A stretch of DNA of 64,000 bases from positions 1,674,001 to 1,738,000 of the forward strand of contig NZ_CP114905.1 of NCBI RefSeq assembly GCF_027497195.1, given 5' to 3'. The position numbers were made by a program, and so were the translations under genes. Under the pieces are notes generated by a model. The model was not told where the DNA came from. It saw only the letters and a program-made list of their open reading frames with translations, and ran no database searches. Shown here piece by piece: positions 1 to 6,553 of the stretch (position 1 is its first letter; each line of letters starts with the position of its first letter). Source of the stretch: Streptomyces sp. WMMC500 (GTDB taxonomy: Bacteria > Actinomycetota > Actinomycetes > Streptomycetales > Streptomycetaceae).

Positions 1-601
1 CGTCGACGGCGGCACGCTGACGAAGATCGCCGAGCTGGCGGCCCAGCACGGGTCCGACCGGCTCCGTACCACCGTCGAACAGAAGATGCTCATCCTCGAC
101 GTCGAGGAGGACCAGGTCGAGCCGCTGCGCGAGGCGCTGGCGGCGCTGGACCTCCAGGTCGAGCCGTCGGCGTTCCGGCGCGGCACGATGGCCTGCACCG
201 GCATCGAGTTCTGCAAGCTGGCGATCGTCGAGACGAAGGCCCGCGGCGCGGCGCTCGTCGACGAGCTGGAGCGGCGGCTGCCCGACTTCGACGAGCCGAT
301 CACCGTCAACCTCAACGGCTGCCCGAACTCCTGCGCCCGTATCCAGGTGGCGGACATCGGTCTCAAGGGGCAGCTCGTCACCGACGAGAACGGCGAGCAG
401 GTCGAGGGCTACCAGGTCCACCTCGGTGGCGGCCTCGGCCTGGACCCGGGCTTCGGCCGCAAGGTGCGCGGCCTGAAGGTCACCGCGGAGCAGCTTCCGG
501 ACTACGTCGAGCGCGTGCTCACCCGCTACGCCGCCGGCCGCGAGGAGGGCGAGCGGTTCGCCCAGTGGGCCGCGCGCGCCGGCGAGGAGGACCTCAAGTG
601 A
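1..601 (+). CDS. Sulfite (nitrite-family) reductase, C-terminal part
   Basis: This is the C-terminal half of a ferredoxin-type siroheme/4Fe-4S reductase that makes sulfide from sulfite in assimilatory sulfate reduction. The frame is open from base 2, so the gene starts outside the window and about 199 residues are visible. The four cluster-binding cysteines are seen as two pairs, one in ACTGIEFCKLA (codons at 194 and 212) and one in NGCPNSC (320 and 332). That is the C-x5-C...C-x3-C pattern of the family. The next gene starts with a GTG that overlaps this stop codon, and cysH follows, so sulfite rather than nitrite is the likely substrate. That choice rests on context. Confidence 0.93.
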   Translation, partial: VDGGTLTKIAELAAQHGSDRLRTTVEQKMLILDVEEDQVEPLREALAALDLQVEPSAFRRGTMACTGIEFCKLAIVETKARGAALVDELERRLPDFDEPITVNLNGCPNSCARIQVADIGLKGQLVTDENGEQVEGYQVHLGGGLGLDPGFGRKVRGLKVTAEQLPDYVERVLTRYAAGREEGERFAQWAARAGEEDLK

Positions 602-780
602 GCGGCCGGGCGGCGCCGTTCTACTGCCCGTACTGCGGCGACGAGGACCTGCGCCCCTCGGCGGAGGGACACGGCACGTGGGAGTGCAGGTCCTGCAACC
701 GCGCATTCAAGCTCTCGTTCCTCGGACTGCTGGCCGACGGCCTGCGCTCCGACAGCGATGGAGGGAACCACCACCGATGA
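598..780 (+). CDS. Small zinc-ribbon protein between sulfite reductase and cysH
   Basis: This 60-residue protein starts at a GTG overlapping the sulfite reductase stop codon and ends in the ATGA that starts cysH, so it is translationally coupled on both sides. It carries CPYCG near residue 9 and CRSC about 22 residues later, a CxxC...CxxC zinc-ribbon or small iron-binding pattern. The rest is short and basic to neutral with no membrane segment. Small proteins at this place are, to my knowledge, conserved in Streptomyces sulfate-reduction operons, but I know of no assigned function. An electron-transfer, assembly or regulatory helper for the neighbouring Fe-S enzymes is an inference from position only. 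Confidence 0.8.
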   Translation: MSGRAAPFYCPYCGDEDLRPSAEGHGTWECRSCNRAFKLSFLGLLADGLRSDSDGGNHHR

Positions 781-1481
781 CGGTCATCGAAGACGCGGAT
801 ACGGATACCGCGGCGCTTGCCGAGCGGGCCGGCCGCGAACTGGAGGACGCCCCGGCGCTGGAGATCCTGCGCTGGGCGGCGGACACCTTCGGCAAGCGCT
901 TCTGTGTCACCTCGTCCATGCAGGACATGGTCGTCGCGCATCTGGCGTCCCGCGTCCAGCCGGGCGTGGACGTCCTCTTCCTCGACACCGGCTACCACTT
1001 CCCCGAGACCATCGGCACCCGCGACGCGGTCGCCGCCGTGATGGACGTGAACGTCGTCTCGCTCACGCCCCGGCAGACGGTCGCGGAGCAGGACGCCGAG
1101 TACGGCCCCCGGCTGTACGAGCGCAACCCCGACCTGTGCTGCGCGCTGCGCAAGATGCAGCCGCTGGAGGACGGCCTCGCCGCGTACGACTCCTGGGCCA
1201 CGGGCCTGCGCCGCGACGAGTCGCCGACGCGCGCGGGCACCCCGGTCGTCGGCTGGGACGCCAAGCGCCGCAAGGTGAAGGTCTCGCCGATCGCCCGCTG
1301 GACGGAGGCCGACGTGCAGAGTTACGTCGCCGAGCACGGCGTGCTGACGAACCCGCTGCTGGCCGACGGCTACCCCTCCATCGGCTGCGCGCCGTGCACC
1401 CGCCGGGTCGCCCCCGGCGAGGACGCCCGCGCCGGCCGCTGGGCGGGCTTCGCCAAGACCGAGTGCGGCATCAACGTCTGA
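777..1481 (+). CDS. cysH: Phosphoadenylyl/adenylyl-sulfate reductase (APS reductase type)
   Basis: The enzyme reduces adenylyl sulfate (or PAPS) to sulfite with thioredoxin. The 234-residue protein starts at ATG 777, within the ATGA overlap with the zinc-ribbon gene. The N-terminal half has the PP-loop-like fold of the family with TSSMQD and LDTGYHFPET. A Cys-Cys pair lies at residues 121-122 (DLCCALRK) and a CxxC at 204-207 (GCAPCTRR). These four cysteines hold a 4Fe-4S cluster in enzymes that use APS directly. The catalytic Cys lies in the C-terminal TECGINV. The cluster motif argues for APS reductase rather than the cluster-free PAPS form. The usual companions cysC, cysD and cysN are not next to it here. 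Confidence 0.95.
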   Translation: MTVIEDADTDTAALAERAGRELEDAPALEILRWAADTFGKRFCVTSSMQDMVVAHLASRVQPGVDVLFLDTGYHFPETIGTRDAVAAVMDVNVVSLTPRQTVAEQDAEYGPRLYERNPDLCCALRKMQPLEDGLAAYDSWATGLRRDESPTRAGTPVVGWDAKRRKVKVSPIARWTEADVQSYVAEHGVLTNPLLADGYPSIGCAPCTRRVAPGEDARAGRWAGFAKTECGINV

Positions 1482-1531
1482 GCCGGCCCCGGCCGCCGGC
1501 CCGGCCCAACCGTTTCCCAACCGGACCGTCC

Positions 1532-1537
1532 TAGCGT
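1532..1537 (+). promoter_or_regulatory. -10-like element TAGCGT, near-leaderless promoter
   Basis: TAGCGT ends 8 bases before the ATG at 1546, so a transcript starting at normal distance would begin at or next to the start codon. No clear Shine-Dalgarno sequence lies between. No convincing -35 is visible. This supports a near-leaderless mRNA for the chelatase gene and supports ATG 1546 over the TTG at 1537, which lies inside this element. Confidence 0.4.
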
Positions 1538-1545
1538 TGCGAGTC

Positions 1546-2301
1546 ATGCATCCCGTACTGCTCATCGTCGCCCACGGCAGCCGCGACCCGCGGCACGCCG
1601 CCACCGTCACCGCGCTCGCGGCGCAGGTGGCGGCGGCGCGGCCGCGGGTGCGGGTGGAGACCTGCTATCTGGACCACTGCGCCCCGCCCGTGCCGCGGGC
1701 GCTGCGGCGGCTGTACGACGAGGGCGTACGAGAGGTCGTCGCGCTGCCGCTGCTGCTGGCCCGCGCCTTCCACGCCAAGTCCGACATCCCCGCCGTCCTG
1801 GACGAGGTGCGGGCCGCCCTGCCGCGGCTGCGCGTGACGCAGGGCGGCGTGCTGGGCCCGGACGCGCTGCTGACGGCGGCGCTGGACCGCCGGATGGCCG
1901 AGGCCGGGCTGCACCTGCCCGCGGAGCGGGCCCGCACGGGCGTCGTGCTGGCCGCGGCGGGCTCCTCCGACCCGGAGGCGATCGCGAGCGTCGCCGAGAC
2001 CGCGCGGGAGTGGCGGCGTACCGCAGGATGGTGCGCCGTGCGGCCCGCGTTCGCCTCCGCGGCACCACCCCGCACCGCCGGCGCCGTCCGCGCGCTGCGC
2101 GCGGACGGCGCCGAGCGGGTGGCGGTGGCGCCGTACGTCATCGCCCCCGGCTTCCTGCCCGACCGCATCGTGCGGGGCGCCGCCGAGGCGCGGGCGGACG
2201 TGCTCGCGCCGGTGCTGGGCGCGGCGCCGGAGCTGGCGCGGCTGCTGGCGCGGCGGTACGACGAGGCCCGCGCCGGCGAGCGGCTCCCGCTCACCGCCTA
2301 G
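1546..2301 (+). CDS. Sirohydrochlorin cobalto/ferrochelatase (CbiX/SirB family)
   Basis: The protein is predicted to insert metal (Fe for siroheme) into sirohydrochlorin, supplying the siroheme used by the sulfite reductase at the left edge. It has 251 residues, the length of a two-domain CbiX-like protein. The N-terminal LLIVAHGSRDPR contains the family's metal-binding His, and the central LLLARAFHAKSDIP holds a second conserved His. The second half repeats the fold in weaker form (VVLAAAGSSDP) but lacks an equivalent HGS motif, which is common in these fused proteins. I chose ATG 1546; the TTG nine bases upstream is in frame but lies in the likely -10 element. Iron versus cobalt is inferred from the sulfur context. 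Confidence 0.88.
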   Translation: MHPVLLIVAHGSRDPRHAATVTALAAQVAAARPRVRVETCYLDHCAPPVPRALRRLYDEGVREVVALPLLLARAFHAKSDIPAVLDEVRAALPRLRVTQGGVLGPDALLTAALDRRMAEAGLHLPAERARTGVVLAAAGSSDPEAIASVAETAREWRRTAGWCAVRPAFASAAPPRTAGAVRALRADGAERVAVAPYVIAPGFLPDRIVRGAAEARADVLAPVLGAAPELARLLARRYDEARAGERLPLTA

Positions 2302-2322
2302 GCGCGGGCCCCGCCGCTTCGC

Positions 2323-3126
2323 TCACTGATAGGTGATGTCCGACTCCTCGTAGAGGCAGTTGGTGCCGTCCGGGCCGGAGCCGATCTCGTCGGGCTCGTC
2401 GCCGGAGTCGTTGCCCTCGTACTTCACGCAGGGCTCGATGTCGCGGTCGTCGTCGCCGATGATCGTGATGTCGTTGAACTCCGCGGTGTCGCCGTAGTTG
2501 ACGTTGATGCCGGCCAGCCGGTCGCCGGGCGCGGTCACCTCGACGTCGCTCAGGACCACGTGGCGTTCGTACTGGCTGGAGCAGTTGCCGCAGGAGCGGT
2601 ACAGCGCGCCGAAGTCCTCAACCGCGAAGCCGCTGACGGTCAGCGTGCCGCCGCCGTTGTGCTGCAGCACCTTGTCCTCGGCGCGGCGGGCGCCGCCGCC
2701 GGTGACGGTGAAGCGGGAGCCGTTGCCGCCGCGGAAGGTGGCGGCGTCCTCGCCGACGTCCTCCCACCACACGTTCTCCAGGGTGCAACTGCCCTCGCAG
2801 TGCACCCCGTCGGCGGCCGGAGAGCCGAGGATGACGTTCTTGAGCGTGGCGCCGTCCTCCAGCTCGAAGAGGGCGCCCTGGTCCTCGCCCTGCCCGCCGC
2901 CGCCGAGGTCGCCCTCGCCGTAGAAGCGCTTCATACCGCCGTCGAACTCGCCGCTGACGACCCGTGTCTCGCTGACACCCTCCTGGCCGCTGGGCGTGGG
3001 CCAGTCGGCGGCCGACGCCGGCGAGGCCAGCGAGGTGGCGAGTGCCCCGGCGCCGAGGGCCACGGCGCTCACCGCGCCGATGAGCGCGCGCTTCACCGTG
3101 CCGCGCTTCCCGTGCTTCCGTGCCAT
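2323..3126 (-). CDS. Secreted pectate lyase, polysaccharide lyase family 3
   Basis: This 267-residue protein starts with a cleavable signal peptide: a basic N-terminus (MARKHGKR), a hydrophobic stretch, then ASPASA before the likely cleavage site near residue 40. The mature part is a short parallel beta-helix enzyme of family PL3. It carries GVHCEGSCTLENVWWEDVGE and AATFRGG, the family's acidic calcium-binding stretch, followed by KVLQHNGGG. It should cleave de-esterified pectin outside the cell by beta-elimination. The start ATG has an AGGGAAGG-type ribosome binding site. It runs convergent to the chelatase gene and divergent from the cysteine dioxygenase gene. Nothing links it to sulfur metabolism, so it looks like an insertion into the sulfur block. 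Confidence 0.92.
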   Translation of the reverse strand: MARKHGKRGTVKRALIGAVSAVALGAGALATSLASPASAADWPTPSGQEGVSETRVVSGEFDGGMKRFYGEGDLGGGGQGEDQGALFELEDGATLKNVILGSPAADGVHCEGSCTLENVWWEDVGEDAATFRGGNGSRFTVTGGGARRAEDKVLQHNGGGTLTVSGFAVEDFGALYRSCGNCSSQYERHVVLSDVEVTAPGDRLAGINVNYGDTAEFNDITIIGDDDRDIEPCVKYEGNDSGDEPDEIGSGPDGTNCLYEESDITYQ

Positions 3127-3232
3127 GGAACCTTCCCTTTCTGTGGGGGGCGTTCGCTGGGAGGTCGCCACCGGCGTCCGGAAGGTTGCCGGGCCGTCAC
3201 GGAATCTTTTAACAAACCCTTCACAATGTTGC

Positions 3233-3295
3233 GGAATTATGTTGTCAATTCCCTTCGGGGGCAAAGGAATTGCATGTCGCGGGGAATTCTGCAAT
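3233..3295. promoter_or_regulatory. AT-rich divergent control region with GGAATT repeats
   Basis: In otherwise very GC-rich DNA, this divergent region holds three GGAATT copies (3233, 3266, 3283). One forms an imperfect inverted repeat, GGAATT at 3233 and AATTCC at 3247-3252. A second inverted pair is ATTGCA at 3269 and TGCAAT at 3290. On the minus strand a TTGACA lies across 3242-3247, a possible -35 for the pectate lyase gene. I cannot name the regulator. Confidence 0.35.
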
Positions 3296-3305
3296 CGTCC
3301 GGTCC

Positions 3306-3491
3306 ATGCCCATCGACCAGCGACTCTTCGCACGTCACCACGTGGATCTGGTGCGTGTCGCGAGCGCGTTGTGTCCGTGCGGCCGTCCTCGGACGGCCGC
3401 ACCCGGGCGTACGCCGCGGGTGCTTTTCCCACGGGTGCACGCGCACCCGGAAATTCAGCCCGCTCGTACGAATTCCCGGAACGAGGCTCCC
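3306..3491 (+). CDS. Cys-codon leader-peptide-like segment, open into cysteine dioxygenase
   Basis: From ATG 3306 the frame reads MPIDQRLFARHHVDLVRVAS followed by ALCPCG. The HVDLxRVxSAxC core matches, from memory, the short 'putative leader peptides' found before actinobacterial sulfur genes. Such peptides normally end soon after the Cys codons. Here there is no stop: the frame continues 62 codons and joins the dioxygenase ATG at 3492 in phase. Cys codons are TGT 3372 and TGC 3378, and a perfect hairpin starts inside the second one. The downstream gene still has its own ribosome binding site (CGAGG before 3492). Either the segment is a real N-terminal extension or a leader whose translation is coupled to the enzyme. 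Confidence 0.5.
3379..3400 (+). promoter_or_regulatory. Hairpin directly after the leader Cys codons
   Basis: GCGGCCGTCC and GGACGGCCGC form a perfect 10-base inverted repeat separated by two bases, so the folded RNA would have about an 8-base-pair stem and a six-base CCUCGG loop. It starts within the second Cys codon. A ribosome waiting at either Cys codon would cover the left arm, the usual geometry of an attenuator. There is no U-run behind it, so if it controls anything it may do so through Rho or translation rather than as a classic terminator. Confidence 0.5.
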
Positions 3492-3995
3492 ATGTCCACG
3501 CCACCGGCGCTCTCCCCCGCCGCACCCCCCGCCGCACCGGCGGGCCTGTCCCCCGCCGCCCTCCGCGCGATCGTCCGCGACCTCGCCGGCCGGCCCGACC
3601 GCTGGCGCCCGGCCGTCCGCTTCGACGCCGCTGCCCGCTTCCACACCCGCCTGGAGGCGGCCGGCGGCCACGAGGTGTGGCTGCTCACCTGGCTGCCGGG
3701 GCAGGGCACCGAGATCCACGACCACGGCGGTGCAGCGGGCGCGTTCACGGTCGTCGCGGGGGTGCTCACCGAGCGCACCTTCCCGGCGCTGCGCGGCGCG
3801 CCGCGGGCGCGGGAGCTGACCGCGGGCGGGCTGCGCGCGTTCGGGTCGCGGTACGTCCACGAGGTGGCCAACGCGGGGACCGCGCCGGCCGTCAGCATCC
3901 ACGCCTACACGCCGGCGCTGTCGGCCATGTCGTTCTACGCGGAGCTGCCCGGCGGCGGCCTGCGGCCGGTCCGTACCGACCCGGTGACGGACTGA
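3492..3995 (+). CDS. cdoA: Cysteine dioxygenase (type I)
   Basis: The enzyme oxidises L-cysteine to cysteine sulfinate with O2 and non-heme iron. The 167-residue length (from ATG 3492) fits small bacterial CDOs. The cupin carries the iron ligands as HDHG near residues 76-78 and a third His in RYVHEVAN about 45 residues later. The sequence AVSIHAYTPALSAMSFY is a typical C-terminal strand of the family. ATG 3492 has a CGAGG site five bases upstream. The frame upstream is open for 62 more codons and includes the leader-like segment. The next gene, a rhodanese, overlaps the stop codon, so cysteine sulfur is probably handled by both. I see no Cys at the position of the mammalian Cys-Tyr crosslink, as usual in bacteria. 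Confidence 0.9.
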   Translation: MSTPPALSPAAPPAAPAGLSPAALRAIVRDLAGRPDRWRPAVRFDAAARFHTRLEAAGGHEVWLLTWLPGQGTEIHDHGGAAGAFTVVAGVLTERTFPALRGAPRARELTAGGLRAFGSRYVHEVANAGTAPAVSIHAYTPALSAMSFYAELPGGGLRPVRTDPVTD

Positions 3996-4402
3996 TGGGC
4001 GCCGCCCCCGGCACTCCCGACGCCCCCGGCATCGACGGCGCGCTCGCCGCCGTACGCGCCACGCTGGACCGCGTCACCCCCCGGCAGGCGTACGCCGCCC
4101 TCGCCGAAGGTGCCGTGCTCGTGGACACCCGGCCCGAGTTCCAGCGGCGCGCCTCGGGCACCGTGCCCGGCGCGCTGCTGGTGGAGCGCAACCACCTGGA
4201 GTGGCGCTGCGATCCCACCAGCGGCGCCGCGGTGGCCGAGGCCACCGGCACTCAGGTGCACTGGATCGTCATGTGTGACGAGGGATACGCCTCGTCGCTG
4301 GCCGCCGCCTCCCTCAGGTCGCTCGGGCTGGCCCGGGCGACGGACCTGATCGGCGGCTTCCAGGCGTGGCGGGCGGCCGGGCTGCCGGTCACGCTCCCGT
4401 AA
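3995..4402 (+). CDS. Rhodanese-like sulfurtransferase
   Basis: A single rhodanese domain of 135 residues, probably cytoplasmic. The start ATG shares a base with the cysteine dioxygenase stop, so the two are co-translated. The N-terminal LVDTRPEFQRRASGTVPGA and the C-terminal DLIGGFQAWRAAGLPV are the standard rhodanese landmarks. The active-site loop is MCDEGYASS with catalytic Cys94. The CDEGY loop differs from the usual CxxGxR but is seen in actinobacterial members. It likely carries persulfide sulfur from cysteine breakdown or detoxifies it. The physiological acceptor cannot be read from sequence. Confidence 0.88.
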   Translation: MGAAPGTPDAPGIDGALAAVRATLDRVTPRQAYAALAEGAVLVDTRPEFQRRASGTVPGALLVERNHLEWRCDPTSGAAVAEATGTQVHWIVMCDEGYASSLAAASLRSLGLARATDLIGGFQAWRAAGLPVTLP

Positions 4403-4497
4403 CGCCTCACCTCCACCTCACCTGCACAAAGGTGTGCAAAGGCACACGAAAACACTGCCCGCATGCCGGGCCGTTCGTCCACGCCTCAAGCACCCCC

Positions 4498-4546
4498 TTG
4501 ACCGAGCCGCCCCGATGGGCTTATCCCTACTAAGTCAATAGGGATA
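4498..4546 (+). promoter_or_regulatory. Promoter with perfect inverted-repeat operator before the sulfonate importer
   Basis: TTGACC at 4498-4503 and TATCCC around 4522 have roughly the spacing of a vegetative -35/-10 pair. TATCCCTA (4522-4529) and TAGGGATA (4539-4546) form a perfect 8-base inverted repeat with a nine-base spacer, overlapping the -10. That is the geometry of a repressor site. Candidates by context are a sulfur-responsive Rrf2-family or LacI/TetR-type repressor, but no regulator gene is nearby and I cannot assign one. Confidence 0.5.
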
Positions 4547-4597
4547 CTCGGAAAGACGATGCCGATACCCGGAACACCCCGAGAGGATGACCCTCCC

Positions 4598-5716
4598 GTG
4601 TCTGCACCACGCCGCCGCCGCGCGGCCATACGCCTGCTCGCCGGCACCGCCGCCCTGCCCCTGCTCGCCCTGACCGCCTGCGGTTACGGCTCCGACAGCG
4701 ACGACGAGGGCGACGACGCGGCCCCCGCCGCCCAGGGCGAGAAGGTCGGCGGCCTCGACGAGATCAACATCGGCTTCTTCGGCAACGTGACCCACGCGAC
4801 CCCCCTGGTCGGCCTCGGCGACGAGGGCCTGATCACGAAGGAGCTGGGCGGCACCGCCGTCAGGCCGCAGGTGTTCAACGCCGGCCCGTCCGCCATCGAG
4901 GCGCTCAACGCCGGCTCCGTCGACATGACCTGGATCGGCCCCTCCCCCGCCATCAACGGCTACACCCAGGCGGACGGCCGCAACCTGCGCATCGTCGCGG
5001 GCGCCACCTCCGGCGGCGCCTCGCTGGTCGTCAACCCCGACGAGGTCACGTCCCTGGACGACCTGGAGGGCGCCCGGATCGCCACCCCGCAGATCGGCAA
5101 CACCCAGGACGTGGCCCTGCTCAACTACCTGGCCGGCGAGGGCCTGGAGGTCGACCCGCAGTCGGGCAAGGGCGACGTCTCCGTGATCCGCCAGGACAAC
5201 AAGGAGATCCCGACCACCTTCCAGCAGGGCGGCCTCGACGGCGCCTGGGTGCCGGAGCCCACCGCCTCCAACCTCGTCGCCAAGGGCGGCGAGGTGCTGC
5301 TGAACGAGAAGGAGCTGTGGGAGGGCGGCAAGTTCGTCACCACGCACCTGATCGTCTCGCAGACGTTCCTCGAGGAGCACCCCGACGTGGTCGAGGCCGT
5401 CGTCCGCGGCTCGGTGAAGACCAACGCCTGGATCAAGGACCACCCCGACGAGGCCGAGGACCTGGTCAACGCGGGGATCGAGGAGTACGCGGGCAAGCCG
5501 CTGCCCGCCGACGTGATCGACCGCGCCTTCGGCGAGATCGAGGTCACCGACGACCCGCTCGCCTCCACCCTCGGCGAGCAGGCCGACCACAGCGTCGCGT
5601 CCGGCCTCCTCGACGAGGCGAAGACCGACGGCATCTACGACCTGTCCATCCTCAACAAGGTGCTCGAGAGCGAGGGCCGGCCCGCCGTCGACGACGCCGG
5701 GCTCGGCGTCGAGTAG
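4598..5716 (+). CDS. ssuA: Sulfonate-type ABC transporter substrate-binding lipoprotein
   Basis: This 372-residue lipoprotein delivers a small sulfur compound, probably an alkanesulfonate or taurine, to the permease encoded two genes on. The signal peptide is short and ends at LLALTAC, with the Cys as lipidation site near residue 28. The mature protein is a two-lobe NMT1/SsuA-like binding protein: INIGFFGNVTHATPLV, NAGPSAIEALNAGSVDMTWI and GARIATPQIGNTQDVAL are characteristic stretches. I chose GTG 4598, with GAGAGGA about nine bases before it; ATG 4559 would add 13 residues in front of the signal peptide. Specificity is inferred from neighbouring sulfate-assimilation genes. Confidence 0.88.
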   Translation: MSAPRRRRAAIRLLAGTAALPLLALTACGYGSDSDDEGDDAAPAAQGEKVGGLDEINIGFFGNVTHATPLVGLGDEGLITKELGGTAVRPQVFNAGPSAIEALNAGSVDMTWIGPSPAINGYTQADGRNLRIVAGATSGGASLVVNPDEVTSLDDLEGARIATPQIGNTQDVALLNYLAGEGLEVDPQSGKGDVSVIRQDNKEIPTTFQQGGLDGAWVPEPTASNLVAKGGEVLLNEKELWEGGKFVTTHLIVSQTFLEEHPDVVEAVVRGSVKTNAWIKDHPDEAEDLVNAGIEEYAGKPLPADVIDRAFGEIEVTDDPLASTLGEQADHSVASGLLDEAKTDGIYDLSILNKVLESEGRPAVDDAGLGVE

Positions 5717-5749
5717 CTCTGCCCGCCTCACCTCCGGGAGGTGCACAAC

Positions 5750-6553
5750 ATGTCCACCGCCATCACCGACGACGCCCCGGCCGGCTCCGCGCAGGCCGGG
5801 GACGGGCCCGCCGCCCGCATCACGCACGTGTCCAAGACCTTCGGCCGCCCCGGCGCCGGGCTGCTGGCCCTCGACGACGTCACCGTCGACGTCGCGCCCG
5901 GCGAGTTCGTCACGCTGCTCGGCGCGTCCGGCTGCGGCAAGTCCACCCTGCTCAACCTGGTCGCCGGCCTCGACGCGCCGAGCGCCGGGACCATCGAGAT
6001 ATCCGGCGGCCAGCGCCCGGCGCTGATGTTCCAGGAGCACGCGCTCTTCCCGTGGCTGACCGCGGGCAGGAACATCGAGCTGGCCCTGAGGATGCGCGGC
6101 CTGCCCAAGGCCGAGCGCCGCGGCGAGGCGGAGCGGCTGCTCGAACTCGTCCGGCTGGGCGGCGCGTACGGCAAGCGGGTGCACGAGCTGTCCGGCGGCA
6201 TGCGCCAGCGCGTCGCGCTGGCCCGCTCGCTCGCCCAGGACAGCAGGCTGCTGCTGATGGACGAGCCGTTCGCCGCGCTCGACGCCATCACCCGCGACGT
6301 CCTGCACGACGAGCTGACCCGCATCTGGACGGAGACGCAGGTCTCCGTGCTCTTCGTCACCCACAACGTGCGCGAGGCCGTCAAGCTCGCCCAGCGCGTC
6401 ATCCTCATGTCCTCCCGCCCCGGCCGCATCGCCCGGGAGTGGACCATCGACATCCCCCAGCCGCGCCGGATCGAGGACACCGACGTGGCAGGCCTCTCGC
6501 TGGAGATCACCGAAGAGCTGCGAGGGGAGATCCGCCGCCATGGCAAGCACTGA
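5750..6553 (+). CDS. ssuB: Sulfonate-type ABC transporter ATP-binding protein
   Basis: A 267-residue ABC ATPase that powers the importer. It has the Walker A GASGCGKST, the Q-loop region MFQEHALFPW, the signature LSGGMRQRVALARSL, Walker B LLLMDEPFAALD and the switch His in VTHNVREA. The sequence is typical of the SsuB/TauB/NrtD group. ATG 5750 has GGGAGG seven bases upstream; a GTG nine bases earlier is inside that site. The 3' end overlaps the permease start. Confidence 0.93.
   Translation: MSTAITDDAPAGSAQAGDGPAARITHVSKTFGRPGAGLLALDDVTVDVAPGEFVTLLGASGCGKSTLLNLVAGLDAPSAGTIEISGGQRPALMFQEHALFPWLTAGRNIELALRMRGLPKAERRGEAERLLELVRLGGAYGKRVHELSGGMRQRVALARSLAQDSRLLLMDEPFAALDAITRDVLHDELTRIWTETQVSVLFVTHNVREAVKLAQRVILMSSRPGRIAREWTIDIPQPRRIEDTDVAGLSLEITEELRGEIRRHGKH

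Noticed and set aside
4432..4447. GTGTGC-AAAG-GCACAC hairpin after the rhodanese gene as a terminator
   Set aside because: The stem has only six pairs and competes with an overlapping GCACA/TGTGC pairing, so I did not list it as a feature.
4559..4597. ATG 4559 as the start of the sulfonate-binding lipoprotein
   Set aside because: It would put 13 polar residues in front of the signal peptide; GTG 4598 has a ribosome binding site and gives a normal lipoprotein signal.
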